Both the position numbers and the translations under genes were made by a program. A stretch of DNA of 64,000 nt from Chara braunii (lineage: Eukaryota > Streptophyta > Charophyceae > Charales > Characeae): positions 843,044-907,043 of the forward strand of contig BFEA01000065.1 in NCBI GenBank assembly GCA_003427395.1, given 5' to 3'. Position 1 is the stretch's first letter; every line of letters begins with the position of its first letter. Below, piece after piece: positions 24,365 through 35,508 of this stretch. The notes below the pieces were generated by a model. That model made no database searches. It worked only from the letters and a program-made list of their open reading frames with translations, and was not told the DNA's origin.

Positions 24365-26764
24365 GGGTGTGTCAACCGCCAGGACTAGCCCTAGAAATTG
24401 GCGAAGGGGACTACCGCTTCACCGCCCTCACGACTACTTTACTGACTACCTCATTTTCGTCCGGTCTAGACCTGTTCCAGAATCGACTGTCTGCGGGGCG
24501 ATTAACTAAGGATGAGCCTTGACGAGGCTCTTTTACTGTGTCCAACGGGCGCGAGGAAGGGGTCCACATTTAATTAAATTTAATATTAAAATTAAAAATG
24601 AGATAAAGAATTAAAAACAAAAGAGAAGAGGAAAAATACGAAATATTCATTGATTTATTTAAAATCTTCGATGTTAAATTTTTGATGTGATCGACCTCAA
24701 TTATTGATGTTTCTGACAATAAAAATTAAAAACATGAAAAATAATCGAAAGCGATAAAAGAGAAAGAAAAACAAAGAATTTTCGTTGTTTAATTGGATTC
24801 CATCGGAATTTATTTTTGATAAATTTGCCTTTATTTCTGTAATTATTAATTTTGGAAAATAGAGGAGAAACAATTAAAATTAATAAGAAGGCAGAAAAAC
24901 CAAGATTATTAACTGACTGACGTAGTTTGTCTCCAATTATCCGCGATCTGAACTACCCCCGGATTAATCATGTATTCTAGTTCGGACGATTTCCACTATT
25001 TTCCGATAATTGGGGATTGCACGCATGTCCTACCTGATTTCCTTAATTTCTAACCTTACCGTAACCTGTGTACTATGAGAGCGGGAAGAACGGACGCGGG
25101 GTGTTGCTGCTATGTTGCTTAATTGTGCCCCCCCGACGCCTTTGCGTCGGTGTGATCACAAATTCGGTTCGGTATATATGGTTCGAGACAGGCTCGGAAC
25201 TATCACCGGGGGGGCAGCACAGACTTGGTTTCTACATGTTTCAGGTTCGGTATTGGTACTGCATCAAGATGTTATACGCCGCTGCGATATTTTCGGGTTC
25301 GGAATTGGTTCGGTGTCGGCACGACACGAGTGGTTAGTTGGTCCGACGTCGGCATGTTTTCAGGTTCACGGCACTACAGCGATTTATTTCCAGGTTCGGA
25401 GACCCTATGATGATTTATTTTCAGGTCTCGTACCATGGCGGTAGCTCAGTTCGGAATCGGAACCGGCACCGTCTCGGCAATTGTTCCAGGCTCGATCTTG
25501 GTCCGACCTTGATACGGTACGGTTTGCTGCGGTGTGGGATATTTGTTTCAGGAGGTTACCTCAAGGTCGGTGTTGACATGTTGATCGATGAAGGCCAAGT
25601 TGCCACGGCTTGGGTTGATAATTTCCTGGTTCGGCATCGGTACGGTTCAGATAACTGAAGTTCGGGGCGAATGTTTCAGGTACGGTGTTGCCTCGGCATA
25701 GCGGCTGCTCCAGGTGGTTAATTAAAATCAGCGCGGTTGAATTCTCCAAATGTGGCGCTCGGTTGAATCGAGTTAGTCATCGGCATTTTGAAATCGGCCT
25801 TGTTGACAGTCCGGGAATGGGTGTCGCCAGCGCACTGGACCAGGTGCGCTCCTTGATTCGGTACCAGGTGTTGGGCTCCCATTTTGAAAGGAGGGTGGAC
25901 CTGAGACATAGGCCTGTCTGTGGGCCTTAAGCCGCAGATACCTGGTACTGGCCGTGGCACGGGTGAATACCAGACGACTTTTTTCTTGGAGGGATTTTCC
26001 CAGGACGCGGCTGGGGAATAAGGGCGGACGGAGGCCACTGGGGGAGGCATTCGGAGAGGAGCGATTCATTCTGGGGGCGAGGTGTACGCAGCCCGCAATT
26101 CCGCCCGTTTGAGTGCACCAGGCGTCCGCCGCAGTATGAGCAGTTGACCTGGAGTAGAGCGGAGACAACGGGGGGGGATTCTGCGGGCGAGGTGTACACA
26201 ACCCATAGAACAGCCCGTTTCGAAGGAAAGGATTGGGGCGCCAAGTGCGCGCCACGTGCCTGTAGTTGACTGTAGTGCTAACACTGAGGGCCGGAGCACG
26301 GTTGGAAAGAAGGGGAAGGAGGAGTTGCAATGCGGTGGTCCGCTCGAGCAGCAGACCGACAACACGGGAACAGACGGTGCTTGTTGCTGATGGGGGTGGG
26401 CTATCTCAGTCTTCCCCAGGAAGAGAGAAGGGAGCTTGGGGTCAGAGGAATAAGTGCGCTGCTATCGGAACTCTGCTGCTGAAATGCCAGTTGCAGTGGA
26501 AGAGGTTGAAATGTGCACAACCAATCAGGAAGGTCTCTATGAGAACGGGATAGGAAGAGGGGAGAATGAGTAAATGTGTAAATGCGTGTGAGTGTGCGCA
26601 CATGCGTGTGTGTGAGAAAGTGAAAGAGAGTGAGCGCATAGGTGATCGAGCATCTGCGCTAGAGAGAGAGAGGGGAGGACCAGGGGAAGAGGAAAGGATG
26701 GAAACCATCATCTGTCAGTCGAGAGGCTGTCATCCCGCTGACGAGACGAACAGTATTTACTTTT

Positions 26765-27035
26765 GAAGGGATCTGTAAATCCTGCTGGTGGAACGAACAT
26801 ACATATGCTACCGCTGACGGGATCTGTCATCTTGTTGATATAACGAAGAGACACATTTTGTTGTTGAAGGGATCTGTCAATCCCGCTGGCGGAACGGACA
26901 TACATATGCTACTGCTGATGATATCTGTCATCCTCTGATGGGACGAACGAATACCTGCGGCAAATGATGGGATCTGTCATCCCGAGAACGGAGCGAACAT
27001 TCGTATTTAACTGCCGAGAAGATCATTCATCGCGT
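26765..27035. repeat. 50-bp tandem repeat with mini-palindromes, about 5-6 copies
   Basis: GATCTGTCAT-type cores occur at 26771, 26821, 26871, 26921 and 26971, a 50-bp period. Each is followed by a short palindromic core such as TCCCGCTGGCGGA. It occupies the same place in this LTR as the 52-bp array in the LTR at 10373. Confidence 0.8.
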
Positions 27036-27404
27036 TGATAGAAGGATCAGCCCTTCTATCACTAGCTCGACGTGGTGACAACCAGGTATGTGCGAGTGAC
27101 CTCTGGGAAGAGCCGAGCATCGTGGCTGGGGTATCTGGCCAGAGCAGATCACTTTTCACGTCATACGGATTCATACCCCCAAAGGCTCGATCTGTAGAGT
27201 GAGGGAGGGGCGAAAGAGTCGTTCGCGCGGAAGGTGACGTGAGAGCATTCCTTTTTGTAACTATTCTCGCTTCTTTCTTCTCGAATTCTATTTCATTTCG
27301 TCTTTTATTTTGTCATTTAGGTGAGCGGCTGATTGGGAGTCTCAGCTTCCTATGGAAAGGGTCGAGCCTCAAATAAAGTCGGGTGTTTTCAGGCGGCTCA
27401 ATCA

Positions 27405-27975
27405 AAAGTAATTGCGAACCTGAATCTGCACTAGAAATTGGGCGGGATACATCTGATTTTCGGGGCTTAATAGGCCCGTTTCTAGTTTGAGGAATTACGA
27501 GTCTGAATCTGCACTGGAAATTGGGCGGGATACATCTGACTTTCAGGGCTTAATAGGCCCGTTTCTAGTTTGAGCAATTACGAACCTGAATCTGCATTGG
27601 GAATTGGGTGGGATACATCAGATTTTCGGGGCTTAATATGCCCATTTCTAGCCTGAGCAATCACGAGTCTTAATCTGCACTGGAAACTGAACAAGGTACA
27701 TCTAGGTTTTCGGGGCTAAATATGCCCATTTTTAATCTGTGCAAACACGAGCATTAATCTGCCCGGAAAAGGTGGGGCAAATACATTCACTTCTCGGGGC
27801 TTGAAATGCCCAATTTCTTTTAGTGAAATTTCGATCATTAATCTACCCGGGAAAAGTGGGAGAAATACATACAGTTCTCAAGAGCTTGATACGCCTATTT
27901 CTTTTCAGTGTAATTTCGGGTATTAATATGTCCGGGGAAGTGGGGAAAATACATCCAGTACATCTAAAGTGTAGT
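27405..27975. repeat. 84-bp tandem repeat, 7 copies
   Basis: The core AATCTGCACTGG or its variants recurs at 27423, 27508, 27589, 27672, 27756, 27840 and 27925. Each unit also carries GGGATACATCTGATTTTC-like and GGCTTAATAGGCCCGTTTCT-like blocks. Similarity decays from left to right. Confidence 0.9.
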
Positions 27976-28399
27976 GATTACTTGGTTTGTCGGACCTCTG
28001 CAAAACTCTGTTGCCATGTGAACTCGTCACTCTCCAAATTTAACCGTTGAAACACTGACATCATTCGAGCTTACCACTTCATCAGCTCTCCATAGAAACT
28101 CTTAGTTGTGCAAGAGTGTGGATCTCACGATTGTCTGCGAGGGCTACTGCTGTATAAATATTGTGACTTAGCGGTTGACAATTGAAACCTACTGTGGCAT
28201 GTACTTGCTGGATTACCGGTTGACTGGTGAAATCGACTGCTGTGCGAACTTGGTGAGATGGGGTGCGTGACGCGACGCCCCTCAACCTAGCTCCCCTGCC
28301 AGTCGCTGAGGACCTCGGAGGCGGGCGTGACGAAGTGACAGGCGCCGTAGTCCATGGCTTCAGCGAGCGATAGGTAGCTCCTCCCCGGGTTTCCTCACA

Positions 28400-29824
28400 A
28401 CGTTCCAAAAGAAGTATTGGGCGATCGATTGGCACCTCGGTATGAAAGTCCCTTGTTGTGGGCCAGTCATCTTCTTGCGGGATGAGAGTGTCGGTTACTA
28501 CCCATGCGGGGGTATCAAGACTTACTCGTTTGATAAGAACATGCCTGACGAGGAGTACATGAGATTCCATCTGACGACGTGTTTCGACATCGACGGTCAC
28601 GAGGTGCCTGACAACTACAAGCTCGTGTCTTTCCACGTGGACAAGTTCCAAGGTTACGGCATCCGCGTTGCATCAATGCCACCATTCGACAAGTCGAAGA
28701 AGAAGGATGCGTTGCAGATGGTGATGCTAAGGCCGTTCGAGTTCCTCAAACGCGTTAATTGCTATAAGGTGTCGAACCATATCGTGACGATTGACAACAA
28801 CCTGCAGTTGTCAACTCCCTTCGTGCCCTTCGACTGTGATCTTGGAGACTTCGCAGACATGGTGCGACGTCACAAGCTGCAGGCGATGGGCCAAGCCGTT
28901 TTGCGAACTACAGTGTCTGTGAGCTCGCCACAGGCGGTAGGCAAGACTTGTGGGGAGCCGAAAACATCCGCCCGTATGAGCAAAAGTGGGGCCGCATCGA
29001 CACAGGCAAAGAGCGTGAGCAAATCAACTTCTCTGCTCCAGCCGAAGGGTGTGTCTGCGACGCGAGCACCATCAGATGCAAAATATGTGGCACGCGTTTC
29101 TTTGACTCCGGCTGGTGGGGCCACTGACCATGAGGATAACGACGAAAACACAGAGGAGGACTCGCGCTTCAGACAGTGGGACGATGGGCGGTGGCCCGAT
29201 GGCAATAACGCGAAAGACACGGAAGGGGACGACGACGAAGAGCGGTTCCACGACGGTACACACGATGAAGAGGGAAACTTGGAGGATGGTTTGGCCGAAG
29301 GCGATGGTAGTGAAGAAGAAGAAAAGGAGGATGCAAGTGAATAGGACGCCGCGGAACGGGAAGACAACTACGAAGGGGGGAGCGAAGGAGATGAGGGTGA
29401 GGGGGACGACGACGACGGCGGGAATAGAGGGTCGCAGAAAAGACGGAAACAGTCTTCATGTGCCACAAGTCATGACGGTCCGGCAGAAGATGACGATGTG
29501 TTGCATGGTACGCAGAGGTCTGTGTGCATGCGCAAGAGGAAAATAAGATGTGGGAAAGCAGAGGAAGAGAACCGGAGACAAGCTAAGCTCATCAGCCTAC
29601 AGGCCTCAAAGGAGGCTTACAAGAGATCCTTGGAGGCCCAATCCGCTAAACCAGCAAAGGAAAAGCGTGAACGAACTCGATCTTCCCAGAGACCGAAGAA
29701 GAAAGCAAAAGCCGAGGAGACAAAGGAAGTGGCGGACTTTGGGGACGAAGCCGCGAGGGTCGACCCTAGACATACAGCGTCAAAACCTGACGAGTTGACC
29801 AACGACACTATCGACACCACAAAA
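28400..29824 (+). pseudogene. N-terminal region of ParB/methyltransferase-like gene, 5' truncated
   Basis: The frame is open from the LTR boundary (TFQKKYWAIDWHLGMKVPCC) with no obvious start, so the 5' end is missing. The ATG at 28442 is internal to conserved-looking sequence. The first ~170 residues form a globular region that I do not recognise (SVGYYPCGGIKTYSFD, FHVDKFQGYGIRVASMPPFD). A long Ser/Thr- and then Asp/Glu-rich linker follows to about 29330, a TAG stop lies at 29342, and a Lys/Arg-rich stretch at about 29640-29730 (EKRERTRSSQRPKKKAKAEE) could be a nuclear localisation signal. The frame changes at the T-run near 29827. It is the first part of one gene continuing to 34087. Confidence 0.6.
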
Positions 29825-29827
29825 TGT

Positions 29828-31310
29828 TTTTTTCCTGGAATACGACGAGGACGACAATGCGATAGATCGTCCTACCCAAGTGTTCGTTGACGTGGTCAAA
29901 ATACTGCCCAACCCTTCGGAAGGCGTGCAATACAACCACAGGCCGTTGAACGAGATGTTGGTCACCTCCATCAGGGACGCAATGGAACACCCGGAAAAGC
30001 AGAAGGAGTGGGACAAAAACACATGGATTCTTGCTCCTGTCGTTGAAGTGTAGAAGGATGGCCGGAAGCAGTGGGAACGTGTGAAGCCAGAGGAGTGGGA
30101 TGATGACAAGGTTGACTCCTACCATTGGTACACCGTGGTCGGCCAACATACAGCGGAGGCAGCAAAGAGGCTGGTCGCTGCAAAATCATCTGCTGCCCAC
30201 AAGTGGGGCGTGCATTCTTGGAAGGCGTGGGTTGTGTATTTTGACGACGACCATTTAGAGGGGTATGCGTACATCTCCACGTTTGACAACACCAGGGAGA
30301 CACGTGTGATCCCGTCGTCGCTTCGAATGGTTGTGACTACTATAAGAGGACTGTGGCAGAGTATGAAAGAGTCAAAAGGTGATTAGCATCAGGCAAAGAC
30401 GTTGGAAGAGAGGACTGCACAGCGTCACCAATATCAGGAGTTCGTACGGAAAGCTGTACGGATGACTCCTGACACATCGTTCTGGAACTAGTCGTTGGCG
30501 AAAAGATTTGTGAGAAATTGGTCAAACCTTTTGAGGCCCTACATGTGTCTTGCGGCTAGCGGCAGGGTTGTGTGGAATCTGGTTGAGAAGTTTTTTGACA
30601 AATGAGAAAAAGGGGAACTGCCAGGGCAGGACGGCTTTAGACCAGTGGATCAGGAAGGGAAAGCAGGCGAGGCGGCAGGACCGGGCCCTGCAGCAAAGAC
30701 GGTGAAAGGCAAGAAAGTGTTGGTGCACTATGTCCAGTCTACCAAAAGCTCACTGGGTTTCTATATTTGCATCAATGATCCCCCCGCGAGCGCACAGAAG
30801 GTGTTCGGCGATTTCACATCAAGGGAAAAGGAGATTGCCGTCGAGAAAATACTTGCGGGACACGTTGTCGTCACGAGCTGAAGGGCATTTGTGAAAAAAG
30901 TGATGAATATGCAAGACCTGTACGTGGAGGTGAGAAGGGAGAGATATATGGTTCGAATGTTTAACTATGTCCTCTTCAAGATAGAGCAGAGGTCGGAGGA
31001 GGAGTGAAATGATAAGTTTTTCATTGGCTACGATACCATAATGAGGCGGTTTGCACCGCGAGGGTCGACGACGAAGAAATGGGAAGAAACCAAGTCCAAG
31101 ATCGTAGCAGAGAAGACGATCAATGTCCCAAAACGATTGGGCGGCGTGGATGAGGCGAAACTAGAAAAAGGGAATGTCGGGGGGCACAAGGTGACGACTG
31201 CAATATATATGGAGTGTTCGTACTTCCTCAAGCTTTTCATGTATGAGATTCTGGGTGCAGTTGACCAATTGAGGGAATAGCTGAGACGGGTCAGCTCAAA
31301 TGCTCAGCAC
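29828..31310 (+). pseudogene. ParB/Srx-like domain and linker of methyltransferase-like gene
   Basis: After a one-base shift at the T-run near 29827 the protein continues as VFVDVVKILPNPSEGVQYNH, then PLNEMLVTSIRDAM (about 29930-29984) and YHWYTVVGQHTAEAAKRL (30120-30173). This order (valine-rich strand, NPxxx(R), SI helix, then Y-x-V-x-G-x-x-x-x-x-A) is that of ParB-N domains, which in bacteria and phages are often fused to DNA methyltransferases. A helical region with unknown role follows (YVEVRRERYMVRMFNYVLF). In-frame stops: TAG at 30051, 30384, 30489 and 31278; TGA at 30603, 30879 and 31005. None is TAA. The ParB match is by motif reading only and needs a profile search. Confidence 0.55.
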
Positions 31311-31313
31311 ATA

Positions 31314-33085
31314 ATGTGGGACAAGAGCAAAGATCACACGACGTATCTTCCTATCTGCATCACACCTATGGACGCACTGCACCCGGCAGAAGATTTGACT
31401 CGTGCCGTGAGAAAGCTGAGTTGTCACCTTGCAGTATTGGACTTGGTTCCGTTGAAGAATCTCGACGCATGGAACGACCAAAGGTTTCACGAGTTCCACC
31501 AAATGATGACGGTATTGTGCGGGTCGTATTGGGCGCTAATCGTATTCAGCGCATTGAAAATCGAGGAAATGGTGTTGAGGAATGTCTTCAGGTGGGACGG
31601 TGTGAGAGTTCTTCTAGGGCGCTGGCGTCGTTATAGCGAACCAGCATCATCTTGCGCCCAAGTTGGGAACCTTCCGTTGAGAGGGCGTGACTCCATGACC
31701 ATAGTGCTGCACGGTACAGAGAACGACTTCAAAAAGGTCACGGTCGCAAAGTCTCGCATGAACACTCTCTTCGACACGCATTACGTGGAGGAGTTATTTG
31801 TACGGTGTACAAAAGAGGTGATCGCCGTGCGAGGCGATAGCAAACCTGTGTACAGGATATGGAAGCGAGAACCTGCAAAGATGAAAGACTTGTGCACCTG
31901 GTTTTCGAAGGAAGGGGAAGGTGTTCTGTTACTGGGCAACGTTCATGCAGGAACAACGTGGGACTTGCTTCGCTCAGGACGCCATGTTGTCGCATTCGAT
32001 GGTTCCTCAAACCTGATGGAGTACTCTACTTTGTTCATCGATCGTCACGTCAACAATCCGGATAATAGGTGTCACTTTGAACGATCCAGACCTCAACATC
32101 GTTCAGACCGAGACATGTTCCTGAAGCTCGGCAAGAAGAGGGACTCTCTGTGGAGCTATCTGTTCTGCAATGCACCCGCAACACCAACAGATGCAGATTA
32201 TCTGCACCGTAAGGTGATAGCGATCCAACATCTGCAAGGATATCACAATGTCAAACGAGGTGCAATTGAGATATTTTTGGGACGATGTGAATACCTATGG
32301 TTTGAAGGGAAGCGAGACAAACTTGATGTCAAGGTTTACTGCGAGGTAATGGATGTTGGGGAGCAGTTTGACATTATGGACAATGAGGTGGAGACGGAGG
32401 ATGAGGAGATTGACCTGTCATTGTCGGGTGCGCATCACAATGCAGTGAGAAAGGAAACGCCTTCGCTGTCCGCTTTGGGTGGCCCACAAGCGATGAGGGA
32501 AGATGTTGGCGGCAATATCGCGAGTACCAGGAACAAAAATGTGACGCGCGGAACAACGTCGAACACAGGTGGTGCAATGAAAGGCAACACATCCAAGTGC
32601 GGCATGAAGGAAACAACCCCAGGATTCGTTTCGCTGGTGAGGAGAGTTCGCAATGACATAGAAGGAGCAACGGACGGCGAGGCTCAAAATGTTGCGCATG
32701 CAGACAAGGAATCAGAGGACGGCTCAGATGGGATGGACATAGAGGATGATCCCCTCTTTCACATCCCAGACGACGCCCCCAAACAACTTGCACCGGGTGA
32801 TAACATATCATATAACATGAAGGAGATGAAAGGAGGACCTCACTTTCTAAACATGAAGTACAAAGAGTCACATGAACACGAGTGGGGGCATCACATTGTA
32901 TGGCATCCAGGTCTTTTCGAGCCTTGTGTGATTGATGGCAGATGGCACATGGCTATCCGAGTAGGTGGGAAATGGGTATTCAGGGAAAGAGTCCTCAGGA
33001 TCAGGTTTCATGAAATCCCGAAGGACAACTTGTTTACCCGCGCGAAGCAGGCGAGCAAAGATGCGCCAGAGATTACAAAATATCA
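31314..33085 (+). pseudogene. Beta-class (N4/N6) DNA methyltransferase-like domain
   Basis: Open for ~590 codons. Counting from 31314, residues 205-229 read GVLLLGNVHAGTTWDLL (31923-31970) then GRHVVAFD (31977-32000), matching motif I of beta-class amino-methyltransferases (AGSGTT...GR...G/A-F-D). It is preceded by PAKMKDLCTWFSKEGE, as expected for the helix before motif I. In this class motif IV comes earlier; the corresponding place (residues 41-51, 31434-31466) reads VLDLVPLKNLD, so the DPPY tetrad is not intact and catalysis is doubtful. Further parts: conserved-looking YHNVKRGAIEIFLGRCEYLWFE, an acidic/Ser linker and a C-terminal globular region (EWGHHIVWHPGLFEP, GGKWVFRERVLRIRFHEIPK). 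It would modify or bind DNA in the nucleus if active. Confidence 0.55.
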
Positions 33086-34087
33086 GACAAAGTGAACTCG
33101 TTGTTCGAATTTCTGCATGAAAATCACCTTCTCGAGTATTGCGCTGCGTTCTACAACAAGAAATCAAGTCCGTCGTATGAAGCTGTCATCTGGTCTGTGG
33201 ACTACCGTGCAACGGACTGTATGTTCGATAGCGACATACTTCTGGGATGCAGTCAAGGCCTTGAGGGACACACACCCGATGGTGGCGAGAGTGTGGCAGA
33301 CAAGGAAGGGCATATCAGGATGCAAAACACAAATGGAGATGAGTTTGTGAAACGGTCATCGAGCACACCGCAACCAACACTTAGACCGTCAGAAGGCATC
33401 AGTGCAGTAGGAGCCAGAAGTGAGACAACACCAACAGCAGGCGAAGAAGTTGTTGCACACGTGCATGGCAACGACGGGAAGGACGAAAAGATTGAAGAGG
33501 ACCGGGGACAAAAAACACCACACGAAGAAGGGTCAAAATTTCAAGCACATAAGGGAGTGAAGGCGGTGGTAGGGAATGTCGATTCGCATTCCAAGCAGTC
33601 GCATACGACTGTCATCAATACACAGGCGCAAGACACCGACGAAGCCACCAGGGAGCAAAGTGCGCATCAGAAAGAAGGGGGGAAACGACCAGTGCATATG
33701 GAATGCACTGGTCCAGGAACGCAAATGGTTTCGGAGTCAACAATGACAGAAATGAGAGCTGATTTGGAGGGTGTCAATGAGGCAGAGCATGAAAAGGTTC
33801 CAAGCACGACAAACATGGAAAGGGGGGAGGAAAATGAGAAAGAAGAGGAGGCGGACAAGAGTCACAGTGTGATCAACTTGGTGGATCAGTCAGGTGAAAA
33901 CGAAGAAACATCTGACAAGGAAGAAGCGAAAGAGTCGGGAAAGGAATTTCAAGAAAGAGAGCGTGATTTGAGCGAAGCGAGTGAGGGAATATGCGGTAGA
34001 AAAAAAAAAGCAGGCAAGGAAAAAGAGGAATGCACAATGCGACGTTCAAAAAGAGGCAAGGAGAAGAAAGTACATTGCAACGTGTAG
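33080..34087 (+). pseudogene. C-terminal region of methyltransferase-like gene
   Basis: The frame changes again near 33080. NSLFEFLHENHLLEYCAAFY and YEAVIWSVDYRATDCMFDSD continue the globular part for about 50 residues. The rest to the TAG at 34085 is a long hydrophilic tail, rich in Glu, Lys, Thr and Ser, ending in a basic cluster RRSKRGKEKK. The tail is low complexity and its function is not recognisable. It could also start separately at the GTG near 33092, but its register with the upstream domain argues for one broken gene. Confidence 0.5.
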
Positions 34088-34134
34088 TGCATGTGTGTAC
34101 ATGGGTGTCTGTCTGCATTCACAGTCGATGGTAG

Positions 34135-34181
<47 letters not shown>

Positions 34182-34468
34182 TGTGTGTGTTACATCACCG
34201 GTGAGGATAGGATTTTAGAGTATGAAACGATGAGTGAGAGACGTGATTTATATGTCGCTTGTGTCAGTCAAGTACATATTACATTTTGAGTACGCTTCGA
34301 GTTTTTTACATGTAAATGGAAGCGTGGAATGCACAAATTATATATAGATTGTGTCGATCGAGAAAAAAACGCAGTTTGTGTATCAGATTATGCTATTTCT
34401 GTATGGAGAGCGCTCGACGAGTTCAATAATTTCACATTGTTGCTACCTTCTGTGTATGTAAAGATGAA

Positions 34469-34514
<46 letters not shown>

Positions 34515-34535
34515 CAACACACACACACACACACA

Positions 34536-34567
<32 letters not shown>

Positions 34568-34740
34568 TACATACACACGCACGCACGCACACGAACACAT
34601 AATTGATAATGCAATGACTTCACATGTTAACAACAAGCAATCCCATTATGGTGTGAACCAGGAACATTGCTACACGTTTAAGGCGAACGCCGATGTAAAT
34701 ATAGGTGGACTATTCAATTAGCAACGGATGCTATCACCGA
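34088..34740. repeat. Spacer with (GT)n, (CT)n and (CA)n microsatellites
   Basis: (GT)n at 34136-34174, (CT)n at 34472-34513 and (CA)n at 34516-34567, with a (CATA/CGCA) continuation. The spacer lies between the methyltransferase-like gene and the first C48 protease. Nothing else seen. Confidence 0.9.
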
Positions 34741-35508
34741 GTCGGAAGAAGATGCATTGCGCCAATGGAAAAATAAGTTCAACAATTACGAAACACTGTC
34801 AAGCACCAAGAATCTAGCGATGCGAGAGGAGTTAAGATTCACGGTCCATGATATGAGTATCCTCATGAGTGGCACACGATGGCTAAACAATGACATTATA
34901 AACTTCTACAGCAATATGATAAAGGTTGACAACATGTATAGGACTTCCCATCGAAAGTGCGATACGCGATCTAACATGTCCGCGAAGTACGCAAAGGGTT
35001 TGATTCCGCGAACAACTGTATGTAACTTTTTTTTTTTGTCAAACTCATGGATGACAACTTCAGATATCACTATGACAAAGTAGCTAAATGGTTCAGAGAC
35101 GTATTGATCACAGATACTGACTTGATTTTAGCCCCATACCATAATATTCATGAAAAGAATTGGACACTTGTTTCAGTAGACCTCCGACGAAAAGTTATAG
35201 AGTACTACGATTCGATGGAACCAAACTCTGACGTTGCAAAAAAGGTAGTCAATAACTTCGCGAGGTTCGTGTACGATCGATCAACACAACAAGGAAAGCA
35301 AGTAAACACTAGACATTTCAAGAAGGTATTAGAGGTGGTTGGTATCCCGAAACAGAAAGACATTCATCAGTGTGGAGTATTTCTGCTAGCATACGCATCT
35401 CTTTTGGCAAGAGGTCGGTTACCACCATTTGAATTCGATATGCACGATATCCAACGCATTAGACGTCGGATCGCACTAGACTCAGTAGCAACTAGAGAGA
35501 ATGTGTAG
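34741..35508 (+). pseudogene. C48 (Ulp1/SENP-type) cysteine protease 1
   Basis: N-terminal half in one frame: ELRFTVHDMSILMSGTRWLN and DIINFYSNMI (34830-34920) match the Ulp1 W-L-N-D helix. The second half is in another frame after an 11-base T-run near 35027: DLILAPYHNIHEKNWTLVSV (strand before the catalytic His), DLRRKVIEYYDSM (catalytic Asp near 35209), and IPKQKDIHQCGVFLLAYASL (Gln and nucleophile Cys near 35371). At 35158 Asn stands where the His-Trp pair has His. Ulp1 enzymes remove SUMO-like modifiers, and many plant CACTA and Mutator transposons carry such genes. Apart from the T-run the sequence is uninterrupted, so it is the best preserved gene in this block. The break could be a read error; the missing His suggests it is inactive or degenerate. 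Confidence 0.75.

Larger units (their letters stand above)
24226..28399 (+). mobile_element. 3' or solo LTR, diverged member (about 4.2 kb)
   Basis: It starts TGTTGGGCGACC and ends TTTCCTCACA at 28399. Layout parallels the LTR at 10373: hairpin at +106, AT-rich block (24560-24900), GGTTCGGTA-rich block (25140-25700), short tandem array with palindromic cores (50 bp units), then an 84-bp array, and the conserved terminal block (28290-28399). No primer site follows. The sequence switches at once to the 5'-truncated gene at 28400, so the insertion removed or displaced that gene's start. Open frames inside it (for example 25773-26330 minus) have no support. Confidence 0.75.

Noticed and set aside
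25773-26330. 185-codon minus-strand frame
   Set aside because: Lies inside an LTR, overlaps three other frames, no motif.
26401-26711. Small Ser/His-rich frames near a GA-rich tract
   Set aside because: Low-complexity shadows inside an LTR.
28442-33095. Alternative genetic code (TAG/TGA read as amino acids), suggested by stops in otherwise open frames
   Set aside because: Neighbouring broken genes also contain TAA stops and frameshifts, and the stops fit transition decay. No intact gene requires reassignment.
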